From Pseudalgibacter ostreae (GTDB taxonomy: Bacteria > Bacteroidota > Bacteroidia > Flavobacteriales > Flavobacteriaceae): a DNA stretch of 64,000 nucleotides. The notes under the pieces were generated by a model that made no database searches, was not told where the DNA came from, and saw nothing but the letters and a program-made list of their open reading frames with translations. How positions within the stretch are numbered: the first letter of the stretch is position 1; each line of letters starts with the position of its first letter. Positions 46,300-54,696 of this stretch are shown piece after piece. The position numbers and the translations under genes were made by a program. The stretch is taken from NCBI RefSeq assembly GCF_042427585.1, contig NZ_JBHMFC010000022.1, forward strand, positions 39,804 through 103,803, read 5' to 3'.

Positions 46300-47262
46300 T
46301 TGAAAATAACAAAAGAAGTTAAAACAGGAATACTAGTCATTTTAGGCATTTTATTGTTTATTTTTGGTTTTAACTATTTAAAAGGTCAAAACATACTAGG
46401 CTCCTCACGGATTTTTTATACTGAATATGATAATGTAGAAGGCTTAGTAGCCTCTACGCCTGTTACTATAAGCGGAAAGCCCATTGGTAAAGTAAAAAAC
46501 ATTTCATTTAAGAATGATGGTTCGGGAAAATTATTGGTAACCCTTTTTGTGGACAGCGATTTTAAATTTTCTAAAAACAGTAAGGCAGAGCTATATGAGC
46601 CTGGTTTGATAGGCGGTAAGGCTATTGCTATTATTCCAGCATTCGACAATGCAGAGGAAGCAAAAGATCAAGATTTTCTCGAAGGCTCATCCAAAGCAGG
46701 ATTAAGCGAATTGTTAAACCAAAGATTGACGCCTTTACAAGAAAAAATTGAAAGTGTAATGGTTAGTGCAGACTCTCTATTAATAAACGTTAACAATGTT
46801 TTTAATGAAAAAGCCAGAAACGATTTAAGAGCCAGTATTGCAGGATTAAACGCTACCATAGGGTCTTTTGAGAAAACATCAAACTCCTTAAATCATATGA
46901 TTGAAGGGAATCAAGAAAAAATAAGCCAGGTTATTAGTAATGCCGATAAATCACTTTCTAACTTATCTAATATCACTAATTCCATTTCAGAAGCCGATTT
47001 AGGTAAAGTCATTAAAGATCTAGAAGGCACACTTCAAAATTTCGACCATATAATTAACGACCTTGAAAACGGTAAGGGATCTATGGGCAAACTTCTTAAA
47101 GATGACGAGTTGTACAATAACTTGGAAGGCGCTTCCTATCAATTGGAACAATTGCTACAAGACCTTAAGTTAAACCCAAAACGTTATGTTCATTTTTCAG
47201 TATTTGGAAAGAAACCAAAACAGTACGACGCTGAAGTAAATGAAGCTTTGGAGCAAGAATAA
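46300..47262 (+). CDS. mlaD: MlaD-family (MCE) lipid transport protein
   Basis: 320 residues from the TTG at 46300 (MKITKEVKTGILVILGI), the N-terminus usual for this family. The other in-frame TTG at 46276 falls inside a TAAATTTG -7-like box (46271-46278), so it is less likely to be the start. One N-terminal membrane helix, then an MCE domain (about 35-110: VEGLVASTPVTISGKPIGKV) and a long coiled-coil. It should form a hexameric ring that binds phospholipid in the periplasm, with MlaE/F-type partners that are not nearby. Follows the amidase by about 50 bp and precedes Fe-S genes by 12 bp. Confidence 0.85.
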   Translation: MKITKEVKTGILVILGILLFIFGFNYLKGQNILGSSRIFYTEYDNVEGLVASTPVTISGKPIGKVKNISFKNDGSGKLLVTLFVDSDFKFSKNSKAELYEPGLIGGKAIAIIPAFDNAEEAKDQDFLEGSSKAGLSELLNQRLTPLQEKIESVMVSADSLLINVNNVFNEKARNDLRASIAGLNATIGSFEKTSNSLNHMIEGNQEKISQVISNADKSLSNLSNITNSISEADLGKVIKDLEGTLQNFDHIINDLENGKGSMGKLLKDDELYNNLEGASYQLEQLLQDLKLNPKRYVHFSVFGKKPKQYDAEVNEALEQE

Positions 47263-47274
47263 ACCCACTGTAAC

Positions 47275-48582
47275 ATGAATTATATTCCTAACATCCTCTT
47301 CGCTATAGCACTTATAATCGGGATTGGTTTTTTTGCTAGAAATGTGAAAAAATTAATACGAAACATCAAATTAGGTCTGGATGTAGATGTCAGCGATCAT
47401 AAAGCGCAACGCTGGAAAAATATGGCGATGATTGCTTTGGGACAAAGTAAAATGGTGCGCCGCCCTGTTGCGGGATTTTTACATGTTATTGTTTATTTAG
47501 GCTTTATAATAATCAATATAGAAGTTCTAGAAATCATTATCGATGGTCTTTTCGGAACCCATCGTATTTTTTCGTCACTAGGTACGCCTTATTATGTGTT
47601 AATTAATCTTTTTGAAATATTAGCAGTTTTAGTATTTGTTTCTGTAGTTCTATTCTGGACACGAAGAAATATGATAAAGATAACACGTTTTTGGAATACA
47701 GAAATGAGCTCTTGGCCCAAAAATGATGGCAATTATATCCTTTATATTGAAATGGTATTGATGCTCCTGTTTTTAGTGATGAATGCTGCAGACACCCATT
47801 TTCAAAACATAAATTCTGGTAATATCATCAGTCAACATATAGCGCCTTTATTTTCATCATTATCAGAAAGCACATTGCACATAGTTGAAAGAACGGCGTG
47901 GTGGACCCATATTTTAGGGATTTTAATGTTTTTGAATTATTTATATTTTTCAAAGCATTTACATATTTTATTAGCGTTTCCAAACACCTATTTTGGTAAA
48001 ATAAAACCTAAGGGCTATTTTAATAATTTAGAAGCGGTTACCAAAGAAGTAAAAATGATGATGGATCCTAATATAGACCCCTTTGCAGCACCAGCAGAAG
48101 GCGCTGAAACCGAACTTCATTCTAAATTTGGGGCCAGTGATGTACAAGATTTAAGTTGGGTACAGTTACTTAATGCTTACACCTGTACAGAATGCGGACG
48201 ATGCACCAGTGAGTGCCCTGCAAATATAACGGGTAAAAAACTATCGCCAAGAAAAATCATGATGGATACTCGTGATCGTTTAGAGGAGGTTGGTAGAAAT
48301 ATAGACGCTAATAAAGGAGAATTTAAACCAGATGGCAAGCAGCTTTTGGATGATTATATTTCACGGGAAGAGCTATGGGCATGTACATCTTGTAATGCTT
48401 GTGTAGAAGCTTGTCCTATTAGTATTGATCCGCTTTCCATTATCTTGGAAATGCGTCGCTTTTTAGTCATGGAAGAATCTGCAGCACCTTCAGAGTTAAA
48501 TACTATGATGACCAATATTGAGAATAATGGTGCGCCATGGCCATATAACCAAATGGATAGATTGAATTGGAAAAATGAATAA
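47275..48582 (+). CDS. Membrane-bound (Fe-S)-binding electron-transfer protein
   Basis: 435 residues. Five to six membrane helices (within about 1-245), then two 4Fe-4S motifs: CTECGRCTSECP (about 303) and CTSCNACVEACP (about 374), each CxxCxxCxxxCP. The helix part resembles the cytochrome b/NarI-like DsrM family. With the cysteine-rich (CCG) protein that follows, it makes an HdrC/HdrB or GlpC/LutA-like oxidoreductase pair moving electrons between quinone and a soluble donor. The donor is unknown. Starts 12 bp after mlaD and is in one run with the next gene. Confidence 0.85.
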   Translation: MNYIPNILFAIALIIGIGFFARNVKKLIRNIKLGLDVDVSDHKAQRWKNMAMIALGQSKMVRRPVAGFLHVIVYLGFIIINIEVLEIIIDGLFGTHRIFSSLGTPYYVLINLFEILAVLVFVSVVLFWTRRNMIKITRFWNTEMSSWPKNDGNYILYIEMVLMLLFLVMNAADTHFQNINSGNIISQHIAPLFSSLSESTLHIVERTAWWTHILGILMFLNYLYFSKHLHILLAFPNTYFGKIKPKGYFNNLEAVTKEVKMMMDPNIDPFAAPAEGAETELHSKFGASDVQDLSWVQLLNAYTCTECGRCTSECPANITGKKLSPRKIMMDTRDRLEEVGRNIDANKGEFKPDGKQLLDDYISREELWACTSCNACVEACPISIDPLSIILEMRRFLVMEESAAPSELNTMMTNIENNGAPWPYNQMDRLNWKNE

Positions 48583-48627
48583 CTAATAATTTCCCGCAAT
48601 ATATATGTGGGTATTTACAATATAAAA

Positions 48628-49419
48628 ATGAGCGAATTACTTAAAGTACCAACCATGGCAGAGTTTATGGCACAAGGCAAACAGCCAGAGGTCTTATTTT
48701 GGGTGGGATGTGCAGGAAGCTTTGATGATCGGGCAAAAAGAATAACCAAGGCATTTGTTAAGTTACTAAACAAAGCTAATGTAGAATTTGCCGTATTGGG
48801 TACAGAAGAAAGTTGTACTGGAGACCCAGCAAAACGGGCAGGAAACGAATTTTTGTTTCAAATGCAGGCTGCTACCAACATTGAAGTTCTGAATGGTTAC
48901 GACGTGAAAAAAATTGTAACGGCTTGCCCTCATTGTTTCAATACTATTAAAAACGAGTACCCCGAATTAGGTGGCCACTATCAAGTCATGCATCACACCC
49001 AATTTCTAAAATCTTTATTGGATGAAGGCCGATTGTCTATTGAAGGTGGTAAATATAAAGGAAAGCGTATAACCTTCCATGATCCTTGTTTTTTAGGACG
49101 TGCAAATGGTGTTTATCAAGCGCCTAGAGATCTTATTAAAAAGCTAGAGGCCGAACTTATAGAAATGAAAAGCTGTAAGCGCAACGGATTGTGTTGTGGG
49201 GCTGGAGGAGCGCAAATGTTTAAGGAATCTGAAAAAGGGGATAAAGAGATTAATGTGAAGCGTACCGAGGAAGCGTTAGATGTTAAAGCTGAAATTATTG
49301 CTGCAGGTTGTCCGTTCTGCAATACGATGATGACAGATGGCGTTAAGGCGAAAGATAAGGAAAGCGATGTAGCTGTTATGGATATAGCAGAACTCATTGC
49401 CAATGCACAGGACCTATAG
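48628..49419 (+). CDS. CCG-domain (Fe-S)-binding protein
   Basis: 263 residues from the ATG at 48628 (MSELLKVPTMAEF); a GTG 21 bases upstream adds non-conserved residues. Contains two cysteine-rich CCG-type motifs: CPHCFNTI with HDPCFLG (about 88-155) and CCGAGGA with GCPFCNTM (about 190-240), the pattern of HdrB/GlpC/LutA subunits binding a non-cubane or 4Fe-4S cluster. Encoded 45 bp after the membrane Fe-S protein, whose partner it probably is. Confidence 0.88.
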   Translation: MSELLKVPTMAEFMAQGKQPEVLFWVGCAGSFDDRAKRITKAFVKLLNKANVEFAVLGTEESCTGDPAKRAGNEFLFQMQAATNIEVLNGYDVKKIVTACPHCFNTIKNEYPELGGHYQVMHHTQFLKSLLDEGRLSIEGGKYKGKRITFHDPCFLGRANGVYQAPRDLIKKLEAELIEMKSCKRNGLCCGAGGAQMFKESEKGDKEINVKRTEEALDVKAEIIAAGCPFCNTMMTDGVKAKDKESDVAVMDIAELIANAQDL

Positions 49420-49484
49420 TTTTTTTATGATACAGATAATAGCTAAAGTATCATGAAATTGTAATTTATAAATAGAAATTAAAC

Positions 49485-49970
49485 ATGTTAGTAGATTTTA
49501 ATACATTACCAGAAGAATCCCGCGTTTGGATTTATCAAGCCAATCGCTCTTTTACCGAAGAAGAACTTGAAGAAATTCAAGGTAAACTGAATGTTTTTAT
49601 TGAAAATTGGACGGCTCATGGTAGTGATCTTCAATCGGGTTACCTCATTAAATATAAGCGCTTTATTATAATCGCATTAAATCAAAATGTAAATAAAGCT
49701 ACAGGATGTTCTATCGATGCTTCTGTTCATTTTATACAACAATTAGAAAAAGAATATAACGTCGATTTATTAGATAAGATGAATGTGTCCTATAAACAAG
49801 GTGATTTTATAGCTTATAAAACGCTTATAGATTTTAGAAAAATGGCTAAAGATAAGGCTGTATCTAAAAATACCATTGTATTTAATAATCTGGTAAATAA
49901 CATTGCAGAGTTTAAAGAGAACTGGGAAGTACCTGCTAGTGAAAGCTGGCACAGTCGCTTTGTTAAATAA
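49485..49970 (+). CDS. Conserved Bacteroidota protein of unknown function
   Basis: 161 residues, soluble. Conserved-looking segments include LPEESRVWIYQANRSFT and ENWTAHGSDLQSGY. Homologues are often annotated as ABC transporter ATPase, but I find no Walker A, Walker B or signature motif, so that label is unsupported. Lies 65 bp after the CCG protein in the same run, a gene order that I recall in other flavobacteria. Function unknown. Confidence 0.75.
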   Translation: MLVDFNTLPEESRVWIYQANRSFTEEELEEIQGKLNVFIENWTAHGSDLQSGYLIKYKRFIIIALNQNVNKATGCSIDASVHFIQQLEKEYNVDLLDKMNVSYKQGDFIAYKTLIDFRKMAKDKAVSKNTIVFNNLVNNIAEFKENWEVPASESWHSRFVK

Positions 49971-49992
49971 ATACTATTTTGATGGCATTTCT

Positions 49993-50038
49993 TGGCACTA
50001 AGTTAATAAAACTAATAGGTTTAATCAACTTAGTGCCA
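49993..50038. terminator. Long hairpin, possible terminator
   Basis: Perfect 12 bp inverted repeat TGGCACTAAGTT / AACTTAGTGCCA (49993-50004 and 50027-50038) with a 22-base loop, 22 bp after the end of the preceding gene. There is no T run after either arm, so it may be a weak terminator or an mRNA 3' stabiliser. Confidence 0.45.
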
Positions 50039-50137
50039 TTCCACTATGGTTTTAATATGTAGGGGCAATAATCTCTTTTTATATTATCTTAATATGGGTT
50101 TCATCTTTTTTTAAGGTTGTAAATCTGTTATCGTAAT

Positions 50138-50347
50138 ATGATTACTACAAATACTGTTGGTCATAAAACAGACACTATTTTGAAGTTTTTTAAAGTTGAA
50201 ATAAATTCTAGAGTTAAAGCTGGGTTTATTAGTATACTTCTTTATAAATCTATCTTAAAGTTTTTAAATCTTCTTCTTAAAAGTGTTATTTTGGCATGGT
50301 TATTACTGTATATTACTATATCTGTAGTGGCTACCAATACCTATTAA
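50138..50347 (+). CDS. Possible small membrane protein
   Basis: 69 codons. The C-terminal half (about 45-65) is a plausible single membrane helix, and the N-terminal half is basic and polar. I recognise no family. It ends 12 bp before the next large gene on the same strand, and there is no other explanation for this 210 bp stretch, but short hydrophobic frames arise by chance in A+T-rich DNA. Confidence 0.3.
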   Translation: MITTNTVGHKTDTILKFFKVEINSRVKAGFISILLYKSILKFLNLLLKSVILAWLLLYITISVVATNTY

Positions 50348-50359
50348 CTAATTTCTTCT

Positions 50360-53278
50360 ATGCGCAATATTTTTTTTGTAATCTGCTGGTGTTTTTCAGT
50401 ATTTCTATCATTTGGTCAAAACACAACCGACCCTTTACAAACGGCTGATAAAGAGGCTCAAAAACAATGGGTCGATAAAACATATGATGCCATGTCCCTA
50501 TCTGAAAAAATCGGACAGCTATATATGGTTCAGGTGATGTCCAATCAAAGCGAAGCATCTAAAAAGAAGATAATACAATTAATAAAAGAGCACCATATTG
50601 GTGGTATCATTTATTCTTTAGGAGGACCGGTACGACAGGCCAAATTGGATAATGAATTGCAAGCGCTTTCTAAAATACCGATGTTGGTTGGTATGGATGC
50701 CGAATGGGGCTTAAGCATGCGATTGGATTCTACTTATGCTTTTCCTTGGAACATGACCTTGGGGGCCATAAAAAACAATAGCCTCGTAGAGGAAACAGGT
50801 AAGCTTTTGGGAGAACACTGTAGAAGGTTGGGAGTCCATTTTAACTTTGCCCCAGTGGTAGATATTAACACCAATCCTAAAAACCCGATAATTGGTAATC
50901 GTTCTTTTGGTGAAGACCGTGATAACGTTACCGAAAAAGCTTCTGCGTTTATGAAAGGCATGCAAAGTGTTGGGGTTTTGGCAAGTGCAAAACATTTTCC
51001 AGGCCATGGCGACACGGAAGATGATTCCCATAAAACCTTGCCTACTATTGCTTTTAATGAAAAACGGATAGACTCCATAGAATTATATCCTTATAAGAAA
51101 TTAATTAAAGAAGGCTTGTCGAGTGTAATGGTTGCGCATTTAAGTGTACCCAGCTTAGAGCCGCGTATTGGCTATCCTTCATCACTTTCAAAACATATTG
51201 TTACCGATATTTTAAAAGAAAGATTAGGATTTAAAGGTCTTATTTTTACAGATGCACTCACCATGAAAGGCGCATCTGATTTTAGTGAAACTGGCGATAT
51301 TGATTTAGCAGCGTTTATGGCTGGAAATGATGTAATGCTCATGTCTGAAAACGTATCTATAGGCGTAGAAAAAATAAAGAACGCATACTATAATGGTAGC
51401 ATTTCAGAAGAGCGTTTGCAGCATTCTGTAAAAAAAATATTAAAAGCAAAATATAAAGTGGGTTTAAACTTTTATAAACCTATTGAAATAGCAAACTTAA
51501 AGAAGGATCTAAACCGATTAAAGGATGATATCCTGTATGAGGAGTTGATGGAAAATGCCATTACTGTGGTTAAAAATGATACGAGTATACTGCCTCTCGA
51601 AAATTTGAATTCAAGAAACATTGCGTATGTAAAGATGGGGGATGATGATGGATCTGTTTTTTTGGAAGAGCTTCAAAAGTATACGCAAATACATCACATA
51701 CAATCCGATTCTCTAAGTGGATTGTTAAATCAATTACAAGCGTATAATACTGTTATTATTGGATTTCACCGTTCTAATGATAATCCATGGAAAGACCCTA
51801 GTTTTTCTAAAAAAGAAATCAGTTGGATCAATGAGATTGCAAAAACAAATCGGGTTATTTTAGACCTTTTTGTTAAGCCTTATGCTCTCTTGGATTTTGA
51901 TTATTTGACGGATATTGAGGGTGTTGTAATCAGTTATCAAAACAGTAAAATAGCCCAACAAAAATCTGCCCAGCTTATATTTGGTGCTATTCCTTCAAAA
52001 GGCGTTTTACCTGTTTCCATAGGGGCTTTTTTCGATTCTGGTTATGGGATTAGAAATGATGCTATTAAGCGTTTGCGTTATAGTGTTCCAGAACGATTTG
52101 GCATGAGTTCTTTGAAATTAAAAAAAGTGGATTCATTAGCGCAGGTAGCGGTAAGTGGCATGATGACCCCAGGCCTACAAGTAGTAATTGCGAGAAGAGG
52201 GGCCGTTATCTACAACAAGAGTTTTGGTAAGCATACTTATGAAGGTGATGAAAAAGTAGAGTTTAAGGATGTTTATGACGTGGCTTCTTTAACAAAGATA
52301 TTGGCAACACTACCGCTTATCATGAAAATGGAAGAAGAGGGGGCTGTTGATCTGCAAAGTAAAATGTCCCAATTAATGCCTGAATATAAAAATTCCAATA
52401 AAAAGGATATGACCATTTTAAAAATGCTGTCGCATTACGCTAGGTTAAAACCTTGGATTCCCTTTTACTATGCTACTTTAGATCCTAAAACAAAACGGCC
52501 TAGTGAAAAATATTATAGAACGGAACGCAGCAGGGATTTTAATATAGAAGTTACCCATAATTTGTTTTTACGCAGTGGGTATCAGGACAGTATACAATCT
52601 GTAATCCTTAAAACAGATTTGCTGGATAGGCAGCAGTATAGGTATAGTGATTTGCCATATTATATTTTAAAGAAATTTATTGAAACCTATTACGACCAAA
52701 CCTTGGATAACCTTGTAGATGAATATTTTTATAAACCTTTAGGCGCCAATTACACGATGTACAATCCTTATCATAAGTTGAGCAATAAAGACATTGTACC
52801 AACCGAAGAAGATAATTATTATAGATTTCAAAAGGTTCAAGGTTATGTTCATGATATGGGCGCTGCTATGCAAAATGGCGTTGGTGGCCATGCTGGTATA
52901 TTCAGTAATGCCAACGATGTTGCCAAAATCATGCAAATGTATTTGCAAAAGGGGTTTTATGGAGGAAAACAGTTTTTAAAACCAGAAACAGTAGATAAAT
53001 TTAACACTTGTTATTTTTGCGAGAATGGAAATAGAAGAGGTGTAGGTTTCGATAAACCACAATTGTCGGGTTCGGGACCAACATGTGGATGTGTTTCTTT
53101 AAGTAGTTTTGGACATTCGGGTTTTACAGGTACTTATGCTTGGGCAGACCCAGAGGAGGAAATTGTGTATGTATTTTTAGCTAATAGAACGTATCCTAAT
53201 GATACTAAAAATCTTTTGCTAAAAGCAAATATTAGAACAGATATACAACGTTTTATTTATGAAGCGATTATAGATTAA
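50360..53278 (+). CDS. Glycoside hydrolase family 3 fused to beta-lactamase-fold serine hydrolase
   Basis: 972 residues. Signal peptide (ends SFGQ). A GH3 N-terminal domain (about 30-380) with the NagZ-type His/Asp loop KHFPGHGDTEDDSH near residue 210 and an Asp nucleophile region IFTDALTMKGA; a GH3 C-terminal-like segment (about 400-570); then a class C beta-lactamase-like domain (about 590-960) with Ser/Lys S643-x-x-K646 in ASLTK. The GH3 part is of the beta-N-acetylglucosaminidase kind, so muropeptide or chitooligosaccharide cleavage is likely. The second domain could act on a peptide or ester. The fusion is known in Bacteroidota; the function of the pair is not established. Confidence 0.88.
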   Translation: MRNIFFVICWCFSVFLSFGQNTTDPLQTADKEAQKQWVDKTYDAMSLSEKIGQLYMVQVMSNQSEASKKKIIQLIKEHHIGGIIYSLGGPVRQAKLDNELQALSKIPMLVGMDAEWGLSMRLDSTYAFPWNMTLGAIKNNSLVEETGKLLGEHCRRLGVHFNFAPVVDINTNPKNPIIGNRSFGEDRDNVTEKASAFMKGMQSVGVLASAKHFPGHGDTEDDSHKTLPTIAFNEKRIDSIELYPYKKLIKEGLSSVMVAHLSVPSLEPRIGYPSSLSKHIVTDILKERLGFKGLIFTDALTMKGASDFSETGDIDLAAFMAGNDVMLMSENVSIGVEKIKNAYYNGSISEERLQHSVKKILKAKYKVGLNFYKPIEIANLKKDLNRLKDDILYEELMENAITVVKNDTSILPLENLNSRNIAYVKMGDDDGSVFLEELQKYTQIHHIQSDSLSGLLNQLQAYNTVIIGFHRSNDNPWKDPSFSKKEISWINEIAKTNRVILDLFVKPYALLDFDYLTDIEGVVISYQNSKIAQQKSAQLIFGAIPSKGVLPVSIGAFFDSGYGIRNDAIKRLRYSVPERFGMSSLKLKKVDSLAQVAVSGMMTPGLQVVIARRGAVIYNKSFGKHTYEGDEKVEFKDVYDVASLTKILATLPLIMKMEEEGAVDLQSKMSQLMPEYKNSNKKDMTILKMLSHYARLKPWIPFYYATLDPKTKRPSEKYYRTERSRDFNIEVTHNLFLRSGYQDSIQSVILKTDLLDRQQYRYSDLPYYILKKFIETYYDQTLDNLVDEYFYKPLGANYTMYNPYHKLSNKDIVPTEEDNYYRFQKVQGYVHDMGAAMQNGVGGHAGIFSNANDVAKIMQMYLQKGFYGGKQFLKPETVDKFNTCYFCENGNRRGVGFDKPQLSGSGPTCGCVSLSSFGHSGFTGTYAWADPEEEIVYVFLANRTYPNDTKNLLLKANIRTDIQRFIYEAIID

Positions 53279-53441
53279 AGTATTTTAGATGATAAAAAAG
53301 AGGCATTGTTTTTAGATTCTAAAAGGCTTAATATAAACCCTATAGAATTAAAACCCTATAGTATTAATTTGATATATTAATTTAAAATGAGATTCCCATT
53401 TAATATCTATCGATACGGATGGGAATAACGAAACTTAACGC

Positions 53442-54578
53442 ATGAAAATAGGTATAGTTTGTTATCCAACCTTTGGAGGCAGTGGTGTTGTAGCCACAGA
53501 ATTAGGTTTAGAACTCTCCAAAAGAGGACATGAAATCCATTTTATTACTTATAAACAGCCCGTACGCTTGGAGTTGTTTAACAATAAGATACATTATCAT
53601 GAGGTAAATGTCCCAGAATATCCGCTTTTTCATTATCAACCTTACGAACTTGCTTTATCTAGTAAGTTGGTGGATATGGTAAAACTCTATGATATAGAGC
53701 TTTTACATGTACACTATGCCATACCACATGCTTATGCAGCTTATATGGCCAAAAAAATGCTCGAAGAACAGAATATTTATATTCCCATTGTAACGACCTT
53801 GCACGGTACCGATATTACGCTTGTTGGCAACCATCCGCATTATAAACCTGCCGTAACTTTTAGTATTAACAATTCAGATGCCGTTACAGCGGTTTCACAA
53901 AGCTTAAAAGATGATACCATACGTTTATTTAATATAAATAATACTATAAACGTAATTCCTAATTTTATCGATTTAGATAAATTTAAACATGATTTTACAG
54001 AGTGCCAACGAGTAAAGATGGCTAAAGAAGACGAAAAAATAATTACGCACATCAGTAATTTAAGGCCCGTTAAACGGGTACAAGATGTTGTTTCTGTTTT
54101 TAATAATATTCAAAAAGAGATCCATGCAAAACTGATGCTTGTTGGTGTTGGTCCCGAGCGTGAGAAAGTAGAGACCCAATGTCAAGAACTAGGTATCTTA
54201 GATAAGGTTATTTTCTTTGGTAAAAGTAATGAGATAAATAAAATTCTCTGTTTTAGCGACTTGTTCTTATTGCCATCAGAGACTGAAAGTTTTGGATTAG
54301 CAGCTCTGGAAGCTATGGCTTCAAGCGTTCCCGTTATTTCAAGTAATACAGGGGGCATTCCAGAAGTGAATGTTCAAGGGGTTTCTGGATTTTTAAGCGA
54401 TGTTGGGGATGTAGAGGATATGAGCAAAAATGCCCTTTATATTTTAAGTGATGAAAATCGTTTAGCACAGTTCAAAATAAACGCAAGGAAAGAAGCTTTA
54501 AAATTCGATCTTCATAAAATTGTACCTCAATATGAAGCTATATATAAAGATACTTTAGCCAAATTTAGGCGCCTCTAA
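53442..54578 (+). CDS. bshA: N-acetyl-alpha-D-glucosaminyl L-malate synthase BshA
   Basis: 378 residues of the GT-B glycosyltransferase family 4 fold. N-terminal GIVCYPTFGGSGVVATELG and HFITYKQPVRLE are characteristic of BshA, and the C-terminal nucleotide-sugar site reads ETESFGLAALEAMA. It joins UDP-GlcNAc and L-malate as the first step of bacillithiol synthesis. BshB and BshC are not in the window. The YtxJ-like gene at 5097 supports bacillithiol use. Follows the GH3 fusion gene by about 160 bp. Confidence 0.93.
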   Translation: MKIGIVCYPTFGGSGVVATELGLELSKRGHEIHFITYKQPVRLELFNNKIHYHEVNVPEYPLFHYQPYELALSSKLVDMVKLYDIELLHVHYAIPHAYAAYMAKKMLEEQNIYIPIVTTLHGTDITLVGNHPHYKPAVTFSINNSDAVTAVSQSLKDDTIRLFNINNTINVIPNFIDLDKFKHDFTECQRVKMAKEDEKIITHISNLRPVKRVQDVVSVFNNIQKEIHAKLMLVGVGPEREKVETQCQELGILDKVIFFGKSNEINKILCFSDLFLLPSETESFGLAALEAMASSVPVISSNTGGIPEVNVQGVSGFLSDVGDVEDMSKNALYILSDENRLAQFKINARKEALKFDLHKIVPQYEAIYKDTLAKFRRL

Positions 54579-54696
54579 CAGCATTTATATCGTCTTATTT
54601 TTACCCTTGTTTTTTTAGGTTATTGGGCTAATATTAAAAGCAATAATAGCAATAATAGTTTCAGTAATTATTGAAATTTGAAAAAACAAAATAGGT

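Noticed and set aside
49485..49970. ABC transporter ATPase as commonly annotated
   Set aside because: No Walker A/B or signature motifs; the label was not adopted.
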